Shown in pieces: positions 18,274 through 27,915 of a DNA stretch of 64,000 nt; the stretch's first letter is position 1; each line of letters begins with the position of its first letter. Both the position numbers and the translations under genes were made by a program. The notes under the pieces were generated by a model. That model did no database searches and had not been told where the DNA came from. It saw only the letters and a program-made list of their open reading frames with translations. This DNA is from an uncultured Flaviramulus sp. (GTDB lineage: Bacteria; Bacteroidota; Bacteroidia; Flavobacteriales; Flavobacteriaceae): NCBI GenBank assembly GCA_947495125.1, contig CANLXL010000001.1:372001-436000 (forward strand), in the 5' to 3' direction.

Positions 18274-19467
18274 TTAGTTTATTGTTACGTGATCATTTTC
18301 AATACTAAAATCTATCTTGAAGTTTTTACCAAAAGCGTTGAGCACATCCTCTATAGTTTCAATATCAAAAGTTGCCGTAAACGTTTCATTGTTTAATTGC
18401 TCATTATTATTTTGAATGGACACATTATAGTGCCTTTCGAGTTTTTTGATGATCTCTCTAAAAGGCATATGATTAAATATCACTTTCCCTTCAACCCATC
18501 CCGTATATATACTGGTATCTACATCCTCAACAGACATATTTTCACTTGTTTTATTCCATCCGGCTTGCTGCCCCGGCTCCAGTATTAATGACGCCTGTAA
18601 ATCAAAAACCGCATCGCTTTTATAAACCCCAACAGAACCTTCAACAAGTGTGGTATTGATATCTTGATCTTCCTGATATGACGTCACATTGAATGCAGTT
18701 CCTAAAGCTCTAACATCAATATCGTTTGTGGACACTATAAACGGGTGTTTTACATCTTTAGCAACTTCAAAATAGGCTTCACCTTCTAAAAACACTTTTC
18801 TATGCTTACCATTTAAAAACTTTACGGGGTATTTAAGTGACGTTCCTGCATTTAAATGTGCAATAGTTCCATCAGACAGGACGACTTGAAATGTTTTTCC
18901 ATATGGAATACTGATTTCATTATATTTTAAAACTTCAGGGTTGATATTTTCATTCAGATTGGATGCCCCGTTACTTACAACGGCATTTCCACTGTAACTC
19001 AAAACAGTACCTGACTGCTTCCCAACAATTTGCCCGTTTTCATCTAAAATGGTCTTTTCTCCTGAAGGTGAAATAATTTCAAGGTTTCCATTATCCATCT
19101 GAATTGTAATAGCGTCATCACTGACCTGCAACTCATGAGATGTAAAGAATTCTCTCTTGACTAAAATGGAAAGGCTAACAAGTGCCATAACAACAGCGGC
19201 ATATTTTAATAAAGCCGTATACTTTCTCTTTCTTTTTAAAGATCGTACGGGGACTTCTTCTAATAGCACCATTAATTTATTGTGAGCATCATCCACATCA
19301 TATATTTCATATTTATGATCTAAAAGCAATTGTATCTCAATATACTCCTGGAATGTTTTTTTATTGGTATCAACCGATATCCATTCTTTCAAAATCTGTA
19401 ACTCTTCATTGGAAGCCGTTCCTTTTAGATACTTTTGAACAAGCTGTTCTATGTTTGAATGCATCAT
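18274..19467 (-). CDS. FecR-type anti-sigma factor (PUL1)
   Basis: Inner-membrane anti-sigma factor of about 397 residues. It has an N-terminal cytoplasmic sigma-binding region (LVQKYLKGTASNEEL), a single membrane helix at about 85-105, a FecR domain with the ISIPYGKTFQVVLSDGT and GEAYFEV motifs, and a C-terminal DUF4974 domain that would contact the STN domain of SusC. The longest frame adds 16 residues to an unlikely start; the ATG at 19467, with a second at 19464, is chosen. It is divergent from the ECF sigma gene with 246 bp between, which is the normal layout for substrate-induced PUL control. Confidence 0.92.
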   Translation of the reverse strand: MMHSNIEQLVQKYLKGTASNEELQILKEWISVDTNKKTFQEYIEIQLLLDHKYEIYDVDDAHNKLMVLLEEVPVRSLKRKRKYTALLKYAAVVMALVSLSILVKREFFTSHELQVSDDAITIQMDNGNLEIISPSGEKTILDENGQIVGKQSGTVLSYSGNAVVSNGASNLNENINPEVLKYNEISIPYGKTFQVVLSDGTIAHLNAGTSLKYPVKFLNGKHRKVFLEGEAYFEVAKDVKHPFIVSTNDIDVRALGTAFNVTSYQEDQDINTTLVEGSVGVYKSDAVFDLQASLILEPGQQAGWNKTSENMSVEDVDTSIYTGWVEGKVIFNHMPFREIIKKLERHYNVSIQNNNEQLNNETFTATFDIETIEDVLNAFGKNFKIDFSIENDHVTIN

Positions 19468-19713
19468 TTTAACAAATGTGTTTATAGTTAAGACAATCCA
19501 AAAATACAATGCCACTAATTTTTACATATTTTTTTTGTTAATTTGTTGAGATAAATTGCACCCACGGAAACTCACCGGATTTTTAATAAAAAATAGTTTA
19601 ACAAAAAAATCCAAACAGGACGTATTAAACTCAAGCATCTTGTTAAAACAATGGGATGATACCGATAGCTATAGAAAGAGACTCCAAAAAAACGCTGAAG
19701 CAAGTCATTTAGT

Positions 19714-20259
19714 ATGTTTTCAGAAAAAGACGAAACATTAGTAAAGAAGCTTAGATCCGGAAATAAACCAGCGTTTACATTTCTGTTTAAAACCTACTAC
19801 AAGCCCTTGTGTATTTATTGTACTTCTTTAACGAAAAATAAAGCGTCTTCAGAAGATATTGTCCAAAACACCTTTGTAAAGATTTGGAAACAAAGAGAAA
19901 AGCTAGTTATTCGTACTTCAATAAAAAATTATCTTTATAGGTCTGTTTATAATGGGTTTATAAATGAATATAAAAAATCCAAAAAAAATAGCGATACTTT
20001 AGACTCCGTATATTTAGATGCTTTGCATAAATCCATTGAACCTGACGATTCCATTCAAAAAGAAAAACTTGCAAAAGTTGATAAAGCTATTGATACTCTT
20101 CCTAAAAAATGCAAAGCCGTTTTTATATTAAACAAAAAAGAAGGTTATAGTTATGAAGAAATTGCAAATATTCTAAACATTTCCAAGAACACAGTTGAAA
20201 ATCATATAAGTAATGCCTTGTCTAAAATAAGAGAAAGTCTTTTTTCTCAAAAAAGATAG
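19714..20259 (+). CDS. ECF RNA polymerase sigma factor (PUL1)
   Basis: A 181-residue ECF sigma factor. Region 2 covers about 20-90 (FLFKTYYKPLCIYC, EDIVQNTFVKIW) and region 4 about 125-178 (LPKKCKAVFILN, YEEIANILNISKNTVENHI). It should be held by the FecR protein encoded divergently and should turn on the PUL1 susC operon when substrate occupies SusC. ATG start. Confidence 0.93.
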   Translation: MFSEKDETLVKKLRSGNKPAFTFLFKTYYKPLCIYCTSLTKNKASSEDIVQNTFVKIWKQREKLVIRTSIKNYLYRSVYNGFINEYKKSKKNSDTLDSVYLDALHKSIEPDDSIQKEKLAKVDKAIDTLPKKCKAVFILNKKEGYSYEEIANILNISKNTVENHISNALSKIRESLFSQKR

Positions 20260-20309
20260 GATGGGTTCAATCTTTTTGATGATGGTGATAATGTTTGAAA
20301 TTAAATCAA

Positions 20310-21095
20310 TCAAATTGTTTTCAACCAGGAAGCTATTTCCTGAGTATGCTGCTTGTAGTTTGATATTTCGGCAGGCACCTTATTATTCTCTAATCTAACT
20401 ATATCTTTCAAAAGCATGTCTTTATTCCTATAACACTTTTTTTCAATTAGATCATCTTTTAAAAATGTCATGATTCTAGCCATAACCTTTGAGGTAAATT
20501 CAGGATGATACTGTACCCCGAAAAAGGATGATTTTTTGTACTTAAAAGACATCGCCTGAACCTCCGAATGTGAATTTGTCGCAAGTACCGTAGTTTCTTT
20601 GGGCACAACACGAACTTCATCATAATGAATACACAGCGCTTCAAATGGCTCTTTTCGATCTTCAAAAAAAGCACTGTATTTCCCGGCTTCGGTTAAACGA
20701 ATCGGCTTAGAAACACCTAATTCCAGCCCATTATTCCCTTTAGCTACTTCTCCTTCAGCAACGACGGTGGCAACCTGCAGTCCCCAGCAACTTCCGTAAA
20801 TAGGTGTTCCGCTTTTAAAAACAGTATCTATAAAGTTAAGTTGGTTGTTAACTTCCGGAATATTGTCTAGAACAGATAAAGAACTTCCTGTGATCAAAAC
20901 GCCATCATAACTTTTCAGTTGATTAATATTGGGTAATCCCTTTTCAGTTTCCGTAGGAAAGGCAACATTAACTTCGGCCTTTGGCTCTAGAAAATGTAAC
21001 ATTTCTATAAACATTTCATTGTAGGGTTTAATACCAAAATGTCCACGCTCTAAACGTGTTTCCTCCATATTTCCTTCTACAACCAATAATTTCAT
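20310..21095 (-). CDS. Class-I glutamine amidotransferase-like gamma-glutamyl amide hydrolase
   Basis: A 261-residue protein with the class-I glutaminase triad: nucleophile C103 in GSCWGLQ, and H197 with E199 in YHPEF. The fold is like the GuaA amidotransferase domain, but no synthetase domain is attached. Family members in gamma-glutamylation pathways (for example PuuD) hydrolyse the gamma-glutamyl bond to free glutamate and the oxidised amine product. It is the last gene of a six-gene operon; its ATG overlaps the stop of the alcohol dehydrogenase gene by one base. In this context the likely reaction is gamma-glutamylglycine to glutamate plus glycine. That substrate is inferred from the operon. 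Confidence 0.78.
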   Translation of the reverse strand: MKLLVVEGNMEETRLERGHFGIKPYNEMFIEMLHFLEPKAEVNVAFPTETEKGLPNINQLKSYDGVLITGSSLSVLDNIPEVNNQLNFIDTVFKSGTPIYGSCWGLQVATVVAEGEVAKGNNGLELGVSKPIRLTEAGKYSAFFEDRKEPFEALCIHYDEVRVVPKETTVLATNSHSEVQAMSFKYKKSSFFGVQYHPEFTSKVMARIMTFLKDDLIEKKCYRNKDMLLKDIVRLENNKVPAEISNYKQHTQEIASWLKTI

Positions 21096-22264
21096 TATCC
21101 AACCAAATTAAAATCACCACGAACCGCTGCTCTGAATAATTGTTCCAAATCCATTGCTGAGACAGGTTTGGCATTGCTGGGCGTAGAGGGGTCTTTAAAT
21201 GCCATGTCTCCAATTTCGGCCGCCCTATCTTCTGTAATCCCGATATCACCAAGTGTATTTGGAATATTTAACCTTTCTCTTAAATCAAGAATATATGTGA
21301 TCACGGCATCAGTTCCTTGAGAAGCTAAACCTAAAACCTTACTTAAATAAGTCATACGTTCTTCAATAGCATCACTATTCTGTTTTAAAGCATAAGGTAA
21401 GATAATGGCATTAAGCAAGCCATGTTGCTTATTATATAACGCTCCTAATTGATGCGCTACGGAATGCACGGACCCAAGTCCTTTTTGAAATGCTGTAGCT
21501 CCCATAGATGCCGCCACCAACATCTGACTTCGTGCTTCAATATCACTTCCATCTTTAAAGGCTATCGGTAAATATTCTGCGATTAATCGTATGGCCTCAA
21601 TAGCTATGCCTTCAGCCATGGGATGATATCCAGGTGCGCAATAGGCTTCAATGGCATGCACCATGGCATCTACACCAGTCCAGGCCGTAACGTGTGGAGG
21701 TAATCCCACAGTTAACTTTGGATCGGAGATCACCAATGCCGGTAACATTTTAGGGTGAAATATGATCTTCTTTGTATGTTCTTTTTCATCCAAAATCACG
21801 GATGCCCGCCCTACTTCTGACCCTGTGCCGGACGTTGTAGGCACTGCAATTATCGGCGCAATACCAGCCTCGTCTGCATACGACCAGTTGTCTCCAACAT
21901 CTTCAAAATCCCAAACCGATTTTGTTTGCCCGGACATAAAAGCTATGGTTTTAGCGGCATCTATTGCCGAACCTCCGCCAAAAGCGATAACACCGTCATG
22001 CCCATGTTGGTTATAATGTACCACGCCATGTTCCACATTGTCTCCTGTCGGATTACCTTGTACATCACTATAAACCGTAAATTCTATTTGGTTATCTTTT
22101 AAGATCGATAACGCTGTTTCAACTATATCTAATTTCACCAAGCCTTCATCAGTTACAAAAAGCGGCTTTTTTATTCCCAAGTGTTTACATCCTTCGGCTA
22201 GATCCTCTATTCTTTCCACACCAAACCAAATCGTGGTTGGATAGTTCCAATTTGTTGTTAACAT
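21095..22264 (-). CDS. Iron-type (group III) alcohol dehydrogenase
   Basis: A 389-residue NAD(P)-dependent alcohol dehydrogenase of the iron-activated family. The nucleotide motif GGGSAIDAAK (about 96-105), the PTTSGTGSE segment, and the metal-ligand regions DAMVHAIEAY and HSVAHQLGALYNKQHG are all present. In this operon it would oxidise the free hydroxyl of gamma-glutamylethanolamide to the aldehyde. A putrescine pathway would not need an alcohol dehydrogenase, so this gene argues for an amino alcohol substrate. The upstream aldehyde dehydrogenase gene ends 59 bp before its start. Confidence 0.85.
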   Translation of the reverse strand: MLTTNWNYPTTIWFGVERIEDLAEGCKHLGIKKPLFVTDEGLVKLDIVETALSILKDNQIEFTVYSDVQGNPTGDNVEHGVVHYNQHGHDGVIAFGGGSAIDAAKTIAFMSGQTKSVWDFEDVGDNWSYADEAGIAPIIAVPTTSGTGSEVGRASVILDEKEHTKKIIFHPKMLPALVISDPKLTVGLPPHVTAWTGVDAMVHAIEAYCAPGYHPMAEGIAIEAIRLIAEYLPIAFKDGSDIEARSQMLVAASMGATAFQKGLGSVHSVAHQLGALYNKQHGLLNAIILPYALKQNSDAIEERMTYLSKVLGLASQGTDAVITYILDLRERLNIPNTLGDIGITEDRAAEIGDMAFKDPSTPSNAKPVSAMDLEQLFRAAVRGDFNLVG

Positions 22265-22323
22265 GATATAAGTTTATATTTTTTTATACTTGAATATGAA
22301 TCTCTGCAACATCTACCAATAGG

Positions 22324-23700
22324 TTAAAACCTAAAATTGAACGACTTTACACGTGTTACGTGCTCATAACCGATTTTAGATAGTGTTACTCCTCGCCCTG
22401 AATTTTTTACACCGGTCCAGGCCAGAGCAGGATCTAAGTAATCACATCTGTTCATGAATACCGTTCCGGTTTCTATGCTATTTCCCAGAGCTACGGCCTC
22501 ATCTTTATCGGTGGTCCAAATAGAAGCCGTTAAACCATATTGTGAATCGTTCATGAGTTGTAATGCTTCCGCATCATTTTTTACTTTCATAATGCCAATT
22601 ACGGGTCCAAAGCTTTCTTCAGACATCACATCCATAGAGTGCTTCACATCGACCAAAACATGTGGTGACAAATATGGTGTTCCTTTCCTTGAATGAGGAA
22701 ATAACGATTCTTCTACCAAAGAGTTTGCGCCTTTACTTATAGCCTGGTTTATTTGCTGTCTTACATAATCGGCAGCAGCCGTTTTAACCATGGGCCCCAA
22801 ATTAATACTATCTTCGAGGGGGTTCCCTAACTTATATTGTTTAGTTATGTCTACAAACCCGTCTACAAATTTGTCGTATAAATTTTCATGTACATAAATG
22901 CGTTCAATACCACAGCAGGATTGACCACTATTAAAAAAAGCACCATCGACTAAGTTTTCTATGCTATGTGATAAGTTAGCATCAACGCGAACATAAGCGG
23001 AATCTTTTCCACCAAGTTCTAACCCGCAAGGAATGAACTTATCTTTTAAGGCTTGTTGAATAGCTTTACCTCCGGCTACGGACCCTGTAAAACAGACACC
23101 ATCAACCTGAGGGCTTCCTATTAATTTAGCGGTATCCTGATGATCTAAATGCAATATTTGAAATACACCCTCCGGAAAACCTGCATCTCGTGCCGCTTGA
23201 GCATATTGCTCTGCCACTAGAGGCGTTTGAAAAGAGTGTTTTAAAATCACTGTATTCCCAGCCATTAGCGCCGGTACTATGGCATTTACCGAAGTTAAAA
23301 ATGGATAATTCCAAGGGCTTAATACAGCAATAACACCCAAAGGGATACGTTCCACCCAACGTTTAGACGTCTCACTATGTCCAACATGGTGTGGCCACAA
23401 TGCGTCCTCGGCAATATCGATCATGTAATTGGCACGATCTTGAAAACCATTTATCTCTCCCGGAGACTGATTTAACGGTCTTCCCATTTGCCATGTGATT
23501 TCGGTTGCGATCTGTTCCTTTTTCTCTGCTATGAAAGTTACCAATGCACTTACATATTTAGCACGATCCTTAATGGTTAATGTTTGCCATTCTTTTTGCG
23601 CTTTCTTAGCTTTATTTAGAGCGATCTCTATATCTTTTGCAGTGTGCTTTTCAGCTTTATAATATACCGAACCATCTATCGGTGAGATTGTTTCAAACAT
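22324..23700 (-). CDS. NAD(P)-dependent aldehyde dehydrogenase
   Basis: A 458-residue aldehyde dehydrogenase. Counted from the ATG at 23700, N131 lies in PWNYPF, general base E228 in LELGG, and the nucleophile C262 in NSGQSC. The longest frame adds 24 residues that overlap the glutamine synthetase gene in another frame and look noncoding, so they are left out. Its start is 2 bp after the stop of the synthetase gene. The proposed role is oxidation of a gamma-glutamyl amino-aldehyde to the acid, comparable to PuuC in putrescine breakdown. The true substrate is unproven. Confidence 0.88.
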   Translation of the reverse strand: MFETISPIDGSVYYKAEKHTAKDIEIALNKAKKAQKEWQTLTIKDRAKYVSALVTFIAEKKEQIATEITWQMGRPLNQSPGEINGFQDRANYMIDIAEDALWPHHVGHSETSKRWVERIPLGVIAVLSPWNYPFLTSVNAIVPALMAGNTVILKHSFQTPLVAEQYAQAARDAGFPEGVFQILHLDHQDTAKLIGSPQVDGVCFTGSVAGGKAIQQALKDKFIPCGLELGGKDSAYVRVDANLSHSIENLVDGAFFNSGQSCCGIERIYVHENLYDKFVDGFVDITKQYKLGNPLEDSINLGPMVKTAAADYVRQQINQAISKGANSLVEESLFPHSRKGTPYLSPHVLVDVKHSMDVMSEESFGPVIGIMKVKNDAEALQLMNDSQYGLTASIWTTDKDEAVALGNSIETGTVFMNRCDYLDPALAWTGVKNSGRGVTLSKIGYEHVTRVKSFNFRF

Positions 23701-23702
23701 GT

Positions 23703-25067
23703 TTAAATAATTTCGAAATATCGTTGTAATTGCCAATCGGTAATGGCTTTTCTTTGTTCTTCGTCTTCCCAAATTCTGGTATAGGCATAGTGATCTACAA
23801 AGGCCTTTCCAAACAAATCTTTGGCTGCTTCTGATGCTCTAAACTTTTCAGCTGCTTGGGTTAAAGTTCTCGGCAGCTGGTATTCGCCATCCATTTTAAC
23901 ATCATAGGCATTACCCTTAATTGGTGTGGTAGGTTCAATTTTATTTTCAATTCCCCAAATACCGGAACCAATGGCTGCTGCTATGGCTAAATGAGAATTA
24001 ATATCAGCAGCGGCTACTCTATATTCTACACGCTGTGATTTAGCCGAACCGGGTATCGCTCTCAAAGCACAGGTTCTGTTATCCACCCCCCATGATGCAG
24101 TTGTAGGTGCCCAGAACCCTGGAATTAAGCGCGTATAACTATTACATGTTGATGCTACCATGGCTAAAAATTCAGGCATTAGCTGTTGTTGACCACCAAT
24201 AAACCATCGCATTTCATCCGACATCGTATTCGGTTTATTTTCATCATAAAAAACAGTTTCGCCATTTTTGTCTTGTAATGAAATATGAATATGTCCGGAT
24301 TGCCCGGGATATTTAGGTGACCATTTTGCCATAAAACCAGCCATCAATTCGTGTTGTTGCGCCCATACTTTGGTAAAGGTTTTAAATAAAACACCGTTAT
24401 CTGCAGCTCGTAGAGCATCAGAATGTTCTAAAGCCGCTTCCAGCACTCCCGGTCCCGTTTCTGTATGTAGACCTTCAATAGGCATCCCCATATCTTTTGC
24501 CAGATCCAAAATGTCATGATAATAATCGGCATGCGTTGAGTTTCGCAATACAGAATACCCGAAGTTGCCCGGGGTCATGGGTTCTAAATTGGAAAAGTTC
24601 TTTTCTCTAACTGTTTTTGGTGTTTCGTTGAATAAGAAAAATTCGAATTCTAACGCTGTTGTAGCTTTATAACCCAAACCATTCAGACGTGTTAACACCC
24701 TCTTTAGCACAGATCGAGGACATACCTTACCGGCTTCATGTTGTGAAAAATCTGCTAAAAAAAGTACAGACTTATAATCTTCCGTTGGTAATAATCGGCA
24801 ACTACTGATATCTATATTAGCCCAGGCATCATCATATCCACTTTTCCATCCGGTAAAGGATTCTTCAGCATATAAATCATCATTAGAATCCCAGCCAAAA
24901 ATCACATTACAAAAGCCTAGCCCTTTATCTAAAGCAGATAAGAACTTATTACTACTTACATACTTTCCTCTTAAAACACCGTCAATATCAACGACAGCTA
25001 GTTTCACATTTTCGATTTTGTTATCCAGCAAATATGCTTTTATCTCATTTACGGTTTCAAAGGTCAT
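23703..25067 (-). CDS. Glutamine-synthetase-like gamma-glutamyl amine ligase
   Basis: A 454-residue member of the GlnA fold. Metal and glutamate-site segments are visible: ALEFEFFLF (about 138-146), GLHTETGPG, GQSGHIHIS, and the NRTCALR and RVEYR arginine regions. It departs from classical GlnA where PDPAANPY is usual (here AAADINSHLAIAA), as in gamma-glutamyl polyamine and ethanolamide synthetases. Together with the permease, ADH, ALDH and amidotransferase genes, the best reading is ATP-dependent joining of glutamate to an amine, most likely ethanolamine as for Streptomyces GlnA4. It is almost certainly not the housekeeping GlnA. Confidence 0.82.
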   Translation of the reverse strand: MTFETVNEIKAYLLDNKIENVKLAVVDIDGVLRGKYVSSNKFLSALDKGLGFCNVIFGWDSNDDLYAEESFTGWKSGYDDAWANIDISSCRLLPTEDYKSVLFLADFSQHEAGKVCPRSVLKRVLTRLNGLGYKATTALEFEFFLFNETPKTVREKNFSNLEPMTPGNFGYSVLRNSTHADYYHDILDLAKDMGMPIEGLHTETGPGVLEAALEHSDALRAADNGVLFKTFTKVWAQQHELMAGFMAKWSPKYPGQSGHIHISLQDKNGETVFYDENKPNTMSDEMRWFIGGQQQLMPEFLAMVASTCNSYTRLIPGFWAPTTASWGVDNRTCALRAIPGSAKSQRVEYRVAAADINSHLAIAAAIGSGIWGIENKIEPTTPIKGNAYDVKMDGEYQLPRTLTQAAEKFRASEAAKDLFGKAFVDHYAYTRIWEDEEQRKAITDWQLQRYFEII

Positions 25068-25083
25068 AACGTTTGTTTTTTGT

Positions 25084-26568
25084 TTAATTGGTTACGTTTT
25101 TTGCTTCGCTTTCTAAAGCAAATTCTTCTTCAGGCGACAAAATTAAATGATGCCTGCCTTTAACAGCAAAATACAATAATCCTACAACAAAATACCCTAT
25201 AGCTATAAATACAGCCGTTCTATAGGATTTATCCTGAACTTGAAAGTAAATGGTTATCAAGGCAATACTTATAGTAACCCATGCTCCCCAGTTCCCCAAC
25301 GGACTTTTATATGGTCTTTCCAGATTCGGCCTTTTTTTGCGTAATAACAAAAACGAACCACATTGAAGTATATACGATAACATGGCACTAAAAACTGCAA
25401 TATTTAAAAGCGCCCCACCGACAAATACTTCACTTTCGCTACCAGCCAAATACTGGGTTAACAGTAACACGCTAAAACCAATTACAGAACCCGCTATTAA
25501 AGCCGTATACGGTGTTTTTCGCTTGCTATGGGTCACCGACAAAATTTCCGGAAAATACCCAGCTCTTGATAAGGAATAAATTTGTCTTCCGAAGGCAAAA
25601 ATGATGGTATGAAATGATGCAATTAAACCAATCGCTGCTACTAAGGCTAATAGTTTTGCGATATTACTCCCAAATAGTACTTTATATCCATCGAGTAATG
25701 GTTCTCCGGATTGTGATAAGGCATACGACCCCAATGGAATAGAAGCATTTAACCATAAAATTAAAAATGCTGAAATAATAAGTGTTATCATCCCATAGGT
25801 TAAGCCTTTTGGCATATCCTTTTTTGGATCCACAGATTCCTCTGCTGCTAAAGGCAGTTGTTCAATAGCTAAAAATAACCATACCGCGAAGGGCATGGCT
25901 TTTAAGGCTCCTATAATTCCCATGGGCAGAAAAGCGCCTCCCCCTCCCGGTAAATGTTCTGCCTCTCCGGAGGATCCAGCTTTAATATCCAAAGCGAATG
26001 TCGTAAAATCTATATGTCCTACAGACGACACCCAAAATATAGCCAGACATAATAAAGCCAGCAAGGTTAAAGCTACTGTAAAACGAAATGATAATTCAAC
26101 ACCTACAATATTTAAGACCGTAAAAACCGTGTAAAATCCAAACCACCATAAAGGTAACACCGCAGGACTCGTTTCGAAAATCCCCGCCATATAGTTGCTT
26201 AAAAAGAAAACAATAACGGCTGGTGTAAGTATAAACTCCAAATTTTCCACTAAGCCGGTAAAGAACCCTCCCCAAGGTCCCATTGCAGACCTCGCAAAGG
26301 AATAAGCACCTCCGGTATGTGGTAATGCAGGTGACAGCTCCGCAACACTTTGGGTTAGCCCAATGTACATGATGGCGATAAGAATAGTAGCTATAAGCAT
26401 GCCTCCCCAACCACCTGTCGCCAAACCTAAGTTCCAACCGGAAAAATGCCCGGAAATAACGGCACCCACTCCTAAAGCCCATAAAGACCAAACACCGGCA
26501 TGGCGCTTAAGTTCACGAGACTCGAAATAGAGCTTGTCCTTTTTTTTATACTTTACCCCTTTGCTCAT
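25084..26568 (-). CDS. APC-family permease, ethanolamine-permease type
   Basis: A 494-residue inner-membrane transporter with about 12 membrane helices. The first helix carries VISGHFSGWNLGLATGGWGG, which closely resembles the start of bacterial ethanolamine permeases. The later HTGGAYSFARSAMGPWGG segment is also typical of that subgroup. It is 16 bp upstream of the glutamine-synthetase-like gene and 37 bp downstream of a secreted phosphodiesterase. This suggests that the amine released outside is imported here. Alternative substrates such as other amines or amino acids remain possible. Confidence 0.8.
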   Translation of the reverse strand: MSKGVKYKKKDKLYFESRELKRHAGVWSLWALGVGAVISGHFSGWNLGLATGGWGGMLIATILIAIMYIGLTQSVAELSPALPHTGGAYSFARSAMGPWGGFFTGLVENLEFILTPAVIVFFLSNYMAGIFETSPAVLPLWWFGFYTVFTVLNIVGVELSFRFTVALTLLALLCLAIFWVSSVGHIDFTTFALDIKAGSSGEAEHLPGGGGAFLPMGIIGALKAMPFAVWLFLAIEQLPLAAEESVDPKKDMPKGLTYGMITLIISAFLILWLNASIPLGSYALSQSGEPLLDGYKVLFGSNIAKLLALVAAIGLIASFHTIIFAFGRQIYSLSRAGYFPEILSVTHSKRKTPYTALIAGSVIGFSVLLLTQYLAGSESEVFVGGALLNIAVFSAMLSYILQCGSFLLLRKKRPNLERPYKSPLGNWGAWVTISIALITIYFQVQDKSYRTAVFIAIGYFVVGLLYFAVKGRHHLILSPEEEFALESEAKNVTN

Positions 26569-26605
26569 CTTTAATATTTAGATTTTAAGTCTTTTAAACT
26601 GTACT

Positions 26606-27703
26606 TTATTCTTCAATAAAATCAAAAGACTCTCCCGTATTGTCATTGGAAACTTTAACGTCCAATAATTTAGCTATTGACGGAGCAATTTGATTCGTAT
26701 AAATTTGTTCGGAATCCTTAACCTCACCTAATGGTTTAATATTTTTCCCAAAAGCAATCAACCAAACCTGATCGGCCCCTTGAATGTCTTTACCATGACT
26801 TCTCCATGAATCCAACGGATCGGTTCCTCTCCCATGATCTGTAGTAATTAAAACGGTGGTGTTATCTTTATAAAAGGGATCATTTTGTACAAAATCCCAT
26901 ATTTCCTTAATAAAACTATCAGTAGTATGTGCAGATTTCAAATAAGCTTCATAATCGCCATCATGAGCAAAATCATCTGTTTCACCATAAGCTATATACA
27001 CTAGCTTTGGGTGTTTTTTCTTCATATATTCCATAGCATAGTGATGTGTAAAAACATCCAAACGAACAGAACTCCATGGGCTCGGTGTCACCTTTTGAAG
27101 CTTGTTTAAATAGTTTTCGTTTTGAGTCAGGTAAAGATCTTCAGCCAAATCAAATCCCGCATTTACAGGTACGCCACTGCGCTTTTCATTTACAATAGAT
27201 TGAAACACGTCCCAACTTCCAAAAGCGGCAACATGACCTTTGTAAGCCAGAGTATTATTAGCAACTTCTAAAATGGTATAATTCGGATTTGGTATTTTAT
27301 CATTACTTTTTATTCTTTGGTCATCTGCTATTCCTGTTAATATTTCATTATACCCGGGATAAGAAAACCAATGCTTATTGGTTAAATTCATTTTACTACC
27401 CAAGATTCTATTTCCGTGAATCTGCCCTTGCTCCTTAATGGTTGACCATATAAAAGGCATTAAGATTTTTTTTCGTTTTTCAGCAGAATCTCTCCAGAAT
27501 AACTCATTAAGCTCTTCAATATGTTTGACATATTCTTTATTTGAGATTAATTTTTCGTCGGCTCCAGTAAAAAGTTCTTGCCAGCGCAGCCCGTCTAAAG
27601 TTACTAAAATGACATTGGACTCATTCTCTGTTTTTTGTTCCTGGGCGCTTAATGATAAACAAAGGGTTAAAAGCAAACAAAATACTTGTACTCTTTTATT
27701 CAT
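26606..27703 (-). CDS. Exported alkaline-phosphatase-superfamily phosphodiesterase
   Basis: A 365-residue protein with a cleavable signal peptide (LSLSAQ at about 16-21). It has the phosphodiesterase / nucleotide pyrophosphatase fold: D37 (TLDG), probable nucleophile S114 in SYPGYNEILTG, the metal pair D243 and H247 (TDDFAH), D289-H290 (TTDHG) and H303. The CxPSR sulfatase motif is absent, so the substrate should be a phospho- or phosphono-ester. It is the first gene of the amine operon, which suggests it releases the amine-bearing group, for example phosphoethanolamine, in the periplasm or outside the cell. The exact substrate is inferred. Confidence 0.82.
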   Translation of the reverse strand: MNKRVQVFCLLLTLCLSLSAQEQKTENESNVILVTLDGLRWQELFTGADEKLISNKEYVKHIEELNELFWRDSAEKRKKILMPFIWSTIKEQGQIHGNRILGSKMNLTNKHWFSYPGYNEILTGIADDQRIKSNDKIPNPNYTILEVANNTLAYKGHVAAFGSWDVFQSIVNEKRSGVPVNAGFDLAEDLYLTQNENYLNKLQKVTPSPWSSVRLDVFTHHYAMEYMKKKHPKLVYIAYGETDDFAHDGDYEAYLKSAHTTDSFIKEIWDFVQNDPFYKDNTTVLITTDHGRGTDPLDSWRSHGKDIQGADQVWLIAFGKNIKPLGEVKDSEQIYTNQIAPSIAKLLDVKVSNDNTGESFDFIEE

Positions 27704-27852
27704 TATCTTTTATTTAAAGGTTTTGTTAAAGATAAAATTATTCGATCTTGCATTAAAAAACAGGATAAATTTACTTTTAAATCTTCTTAAATGATTTATA
27801 ATAACTAATAAATTTAATTAGTTAGAAAAAAAACCATTAAAAAAACTATTTT

Positions 27853-27877
27853 ACAGTATACACATGCTGTATATTTG
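27853..27877 (+). promoter_or_regulatory. Candidate Lrp-type operator overlapping the lrp promoter
   Basis: An imperfect 7-4-7 palindrome (ACAGTAT / ATGCTGT, one mismatch) covers 27853-27870. It abuts TATATTTG at 27870-27877, which fits the Bacteroidota -7 box TAnnTTTG. It lies 39 bp before the Lrp gene and within the 212-bp region shared with the divergent phosphodiesterase-amine operon. Binding here by the Lrp/AsnC protein could both autoregulate and control the operon. There is no clear -33 box. Confidence 0.5.
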
Positions 27878-27915
27878 TTTAATCATTATTTTTTTAGACT
27901 AAAACTACTGTTGAA

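Noticed and set aside
20310-26568. Reading the amine operon as putrescine (Puu) utilization
   Set aside because: Ligase, ALDH and GATase would fit, but the permease resembles ethanolamine permeases and an alcohol dehydrogenase is not needed for putrescine. The ethanolamine reading explains all genes better.
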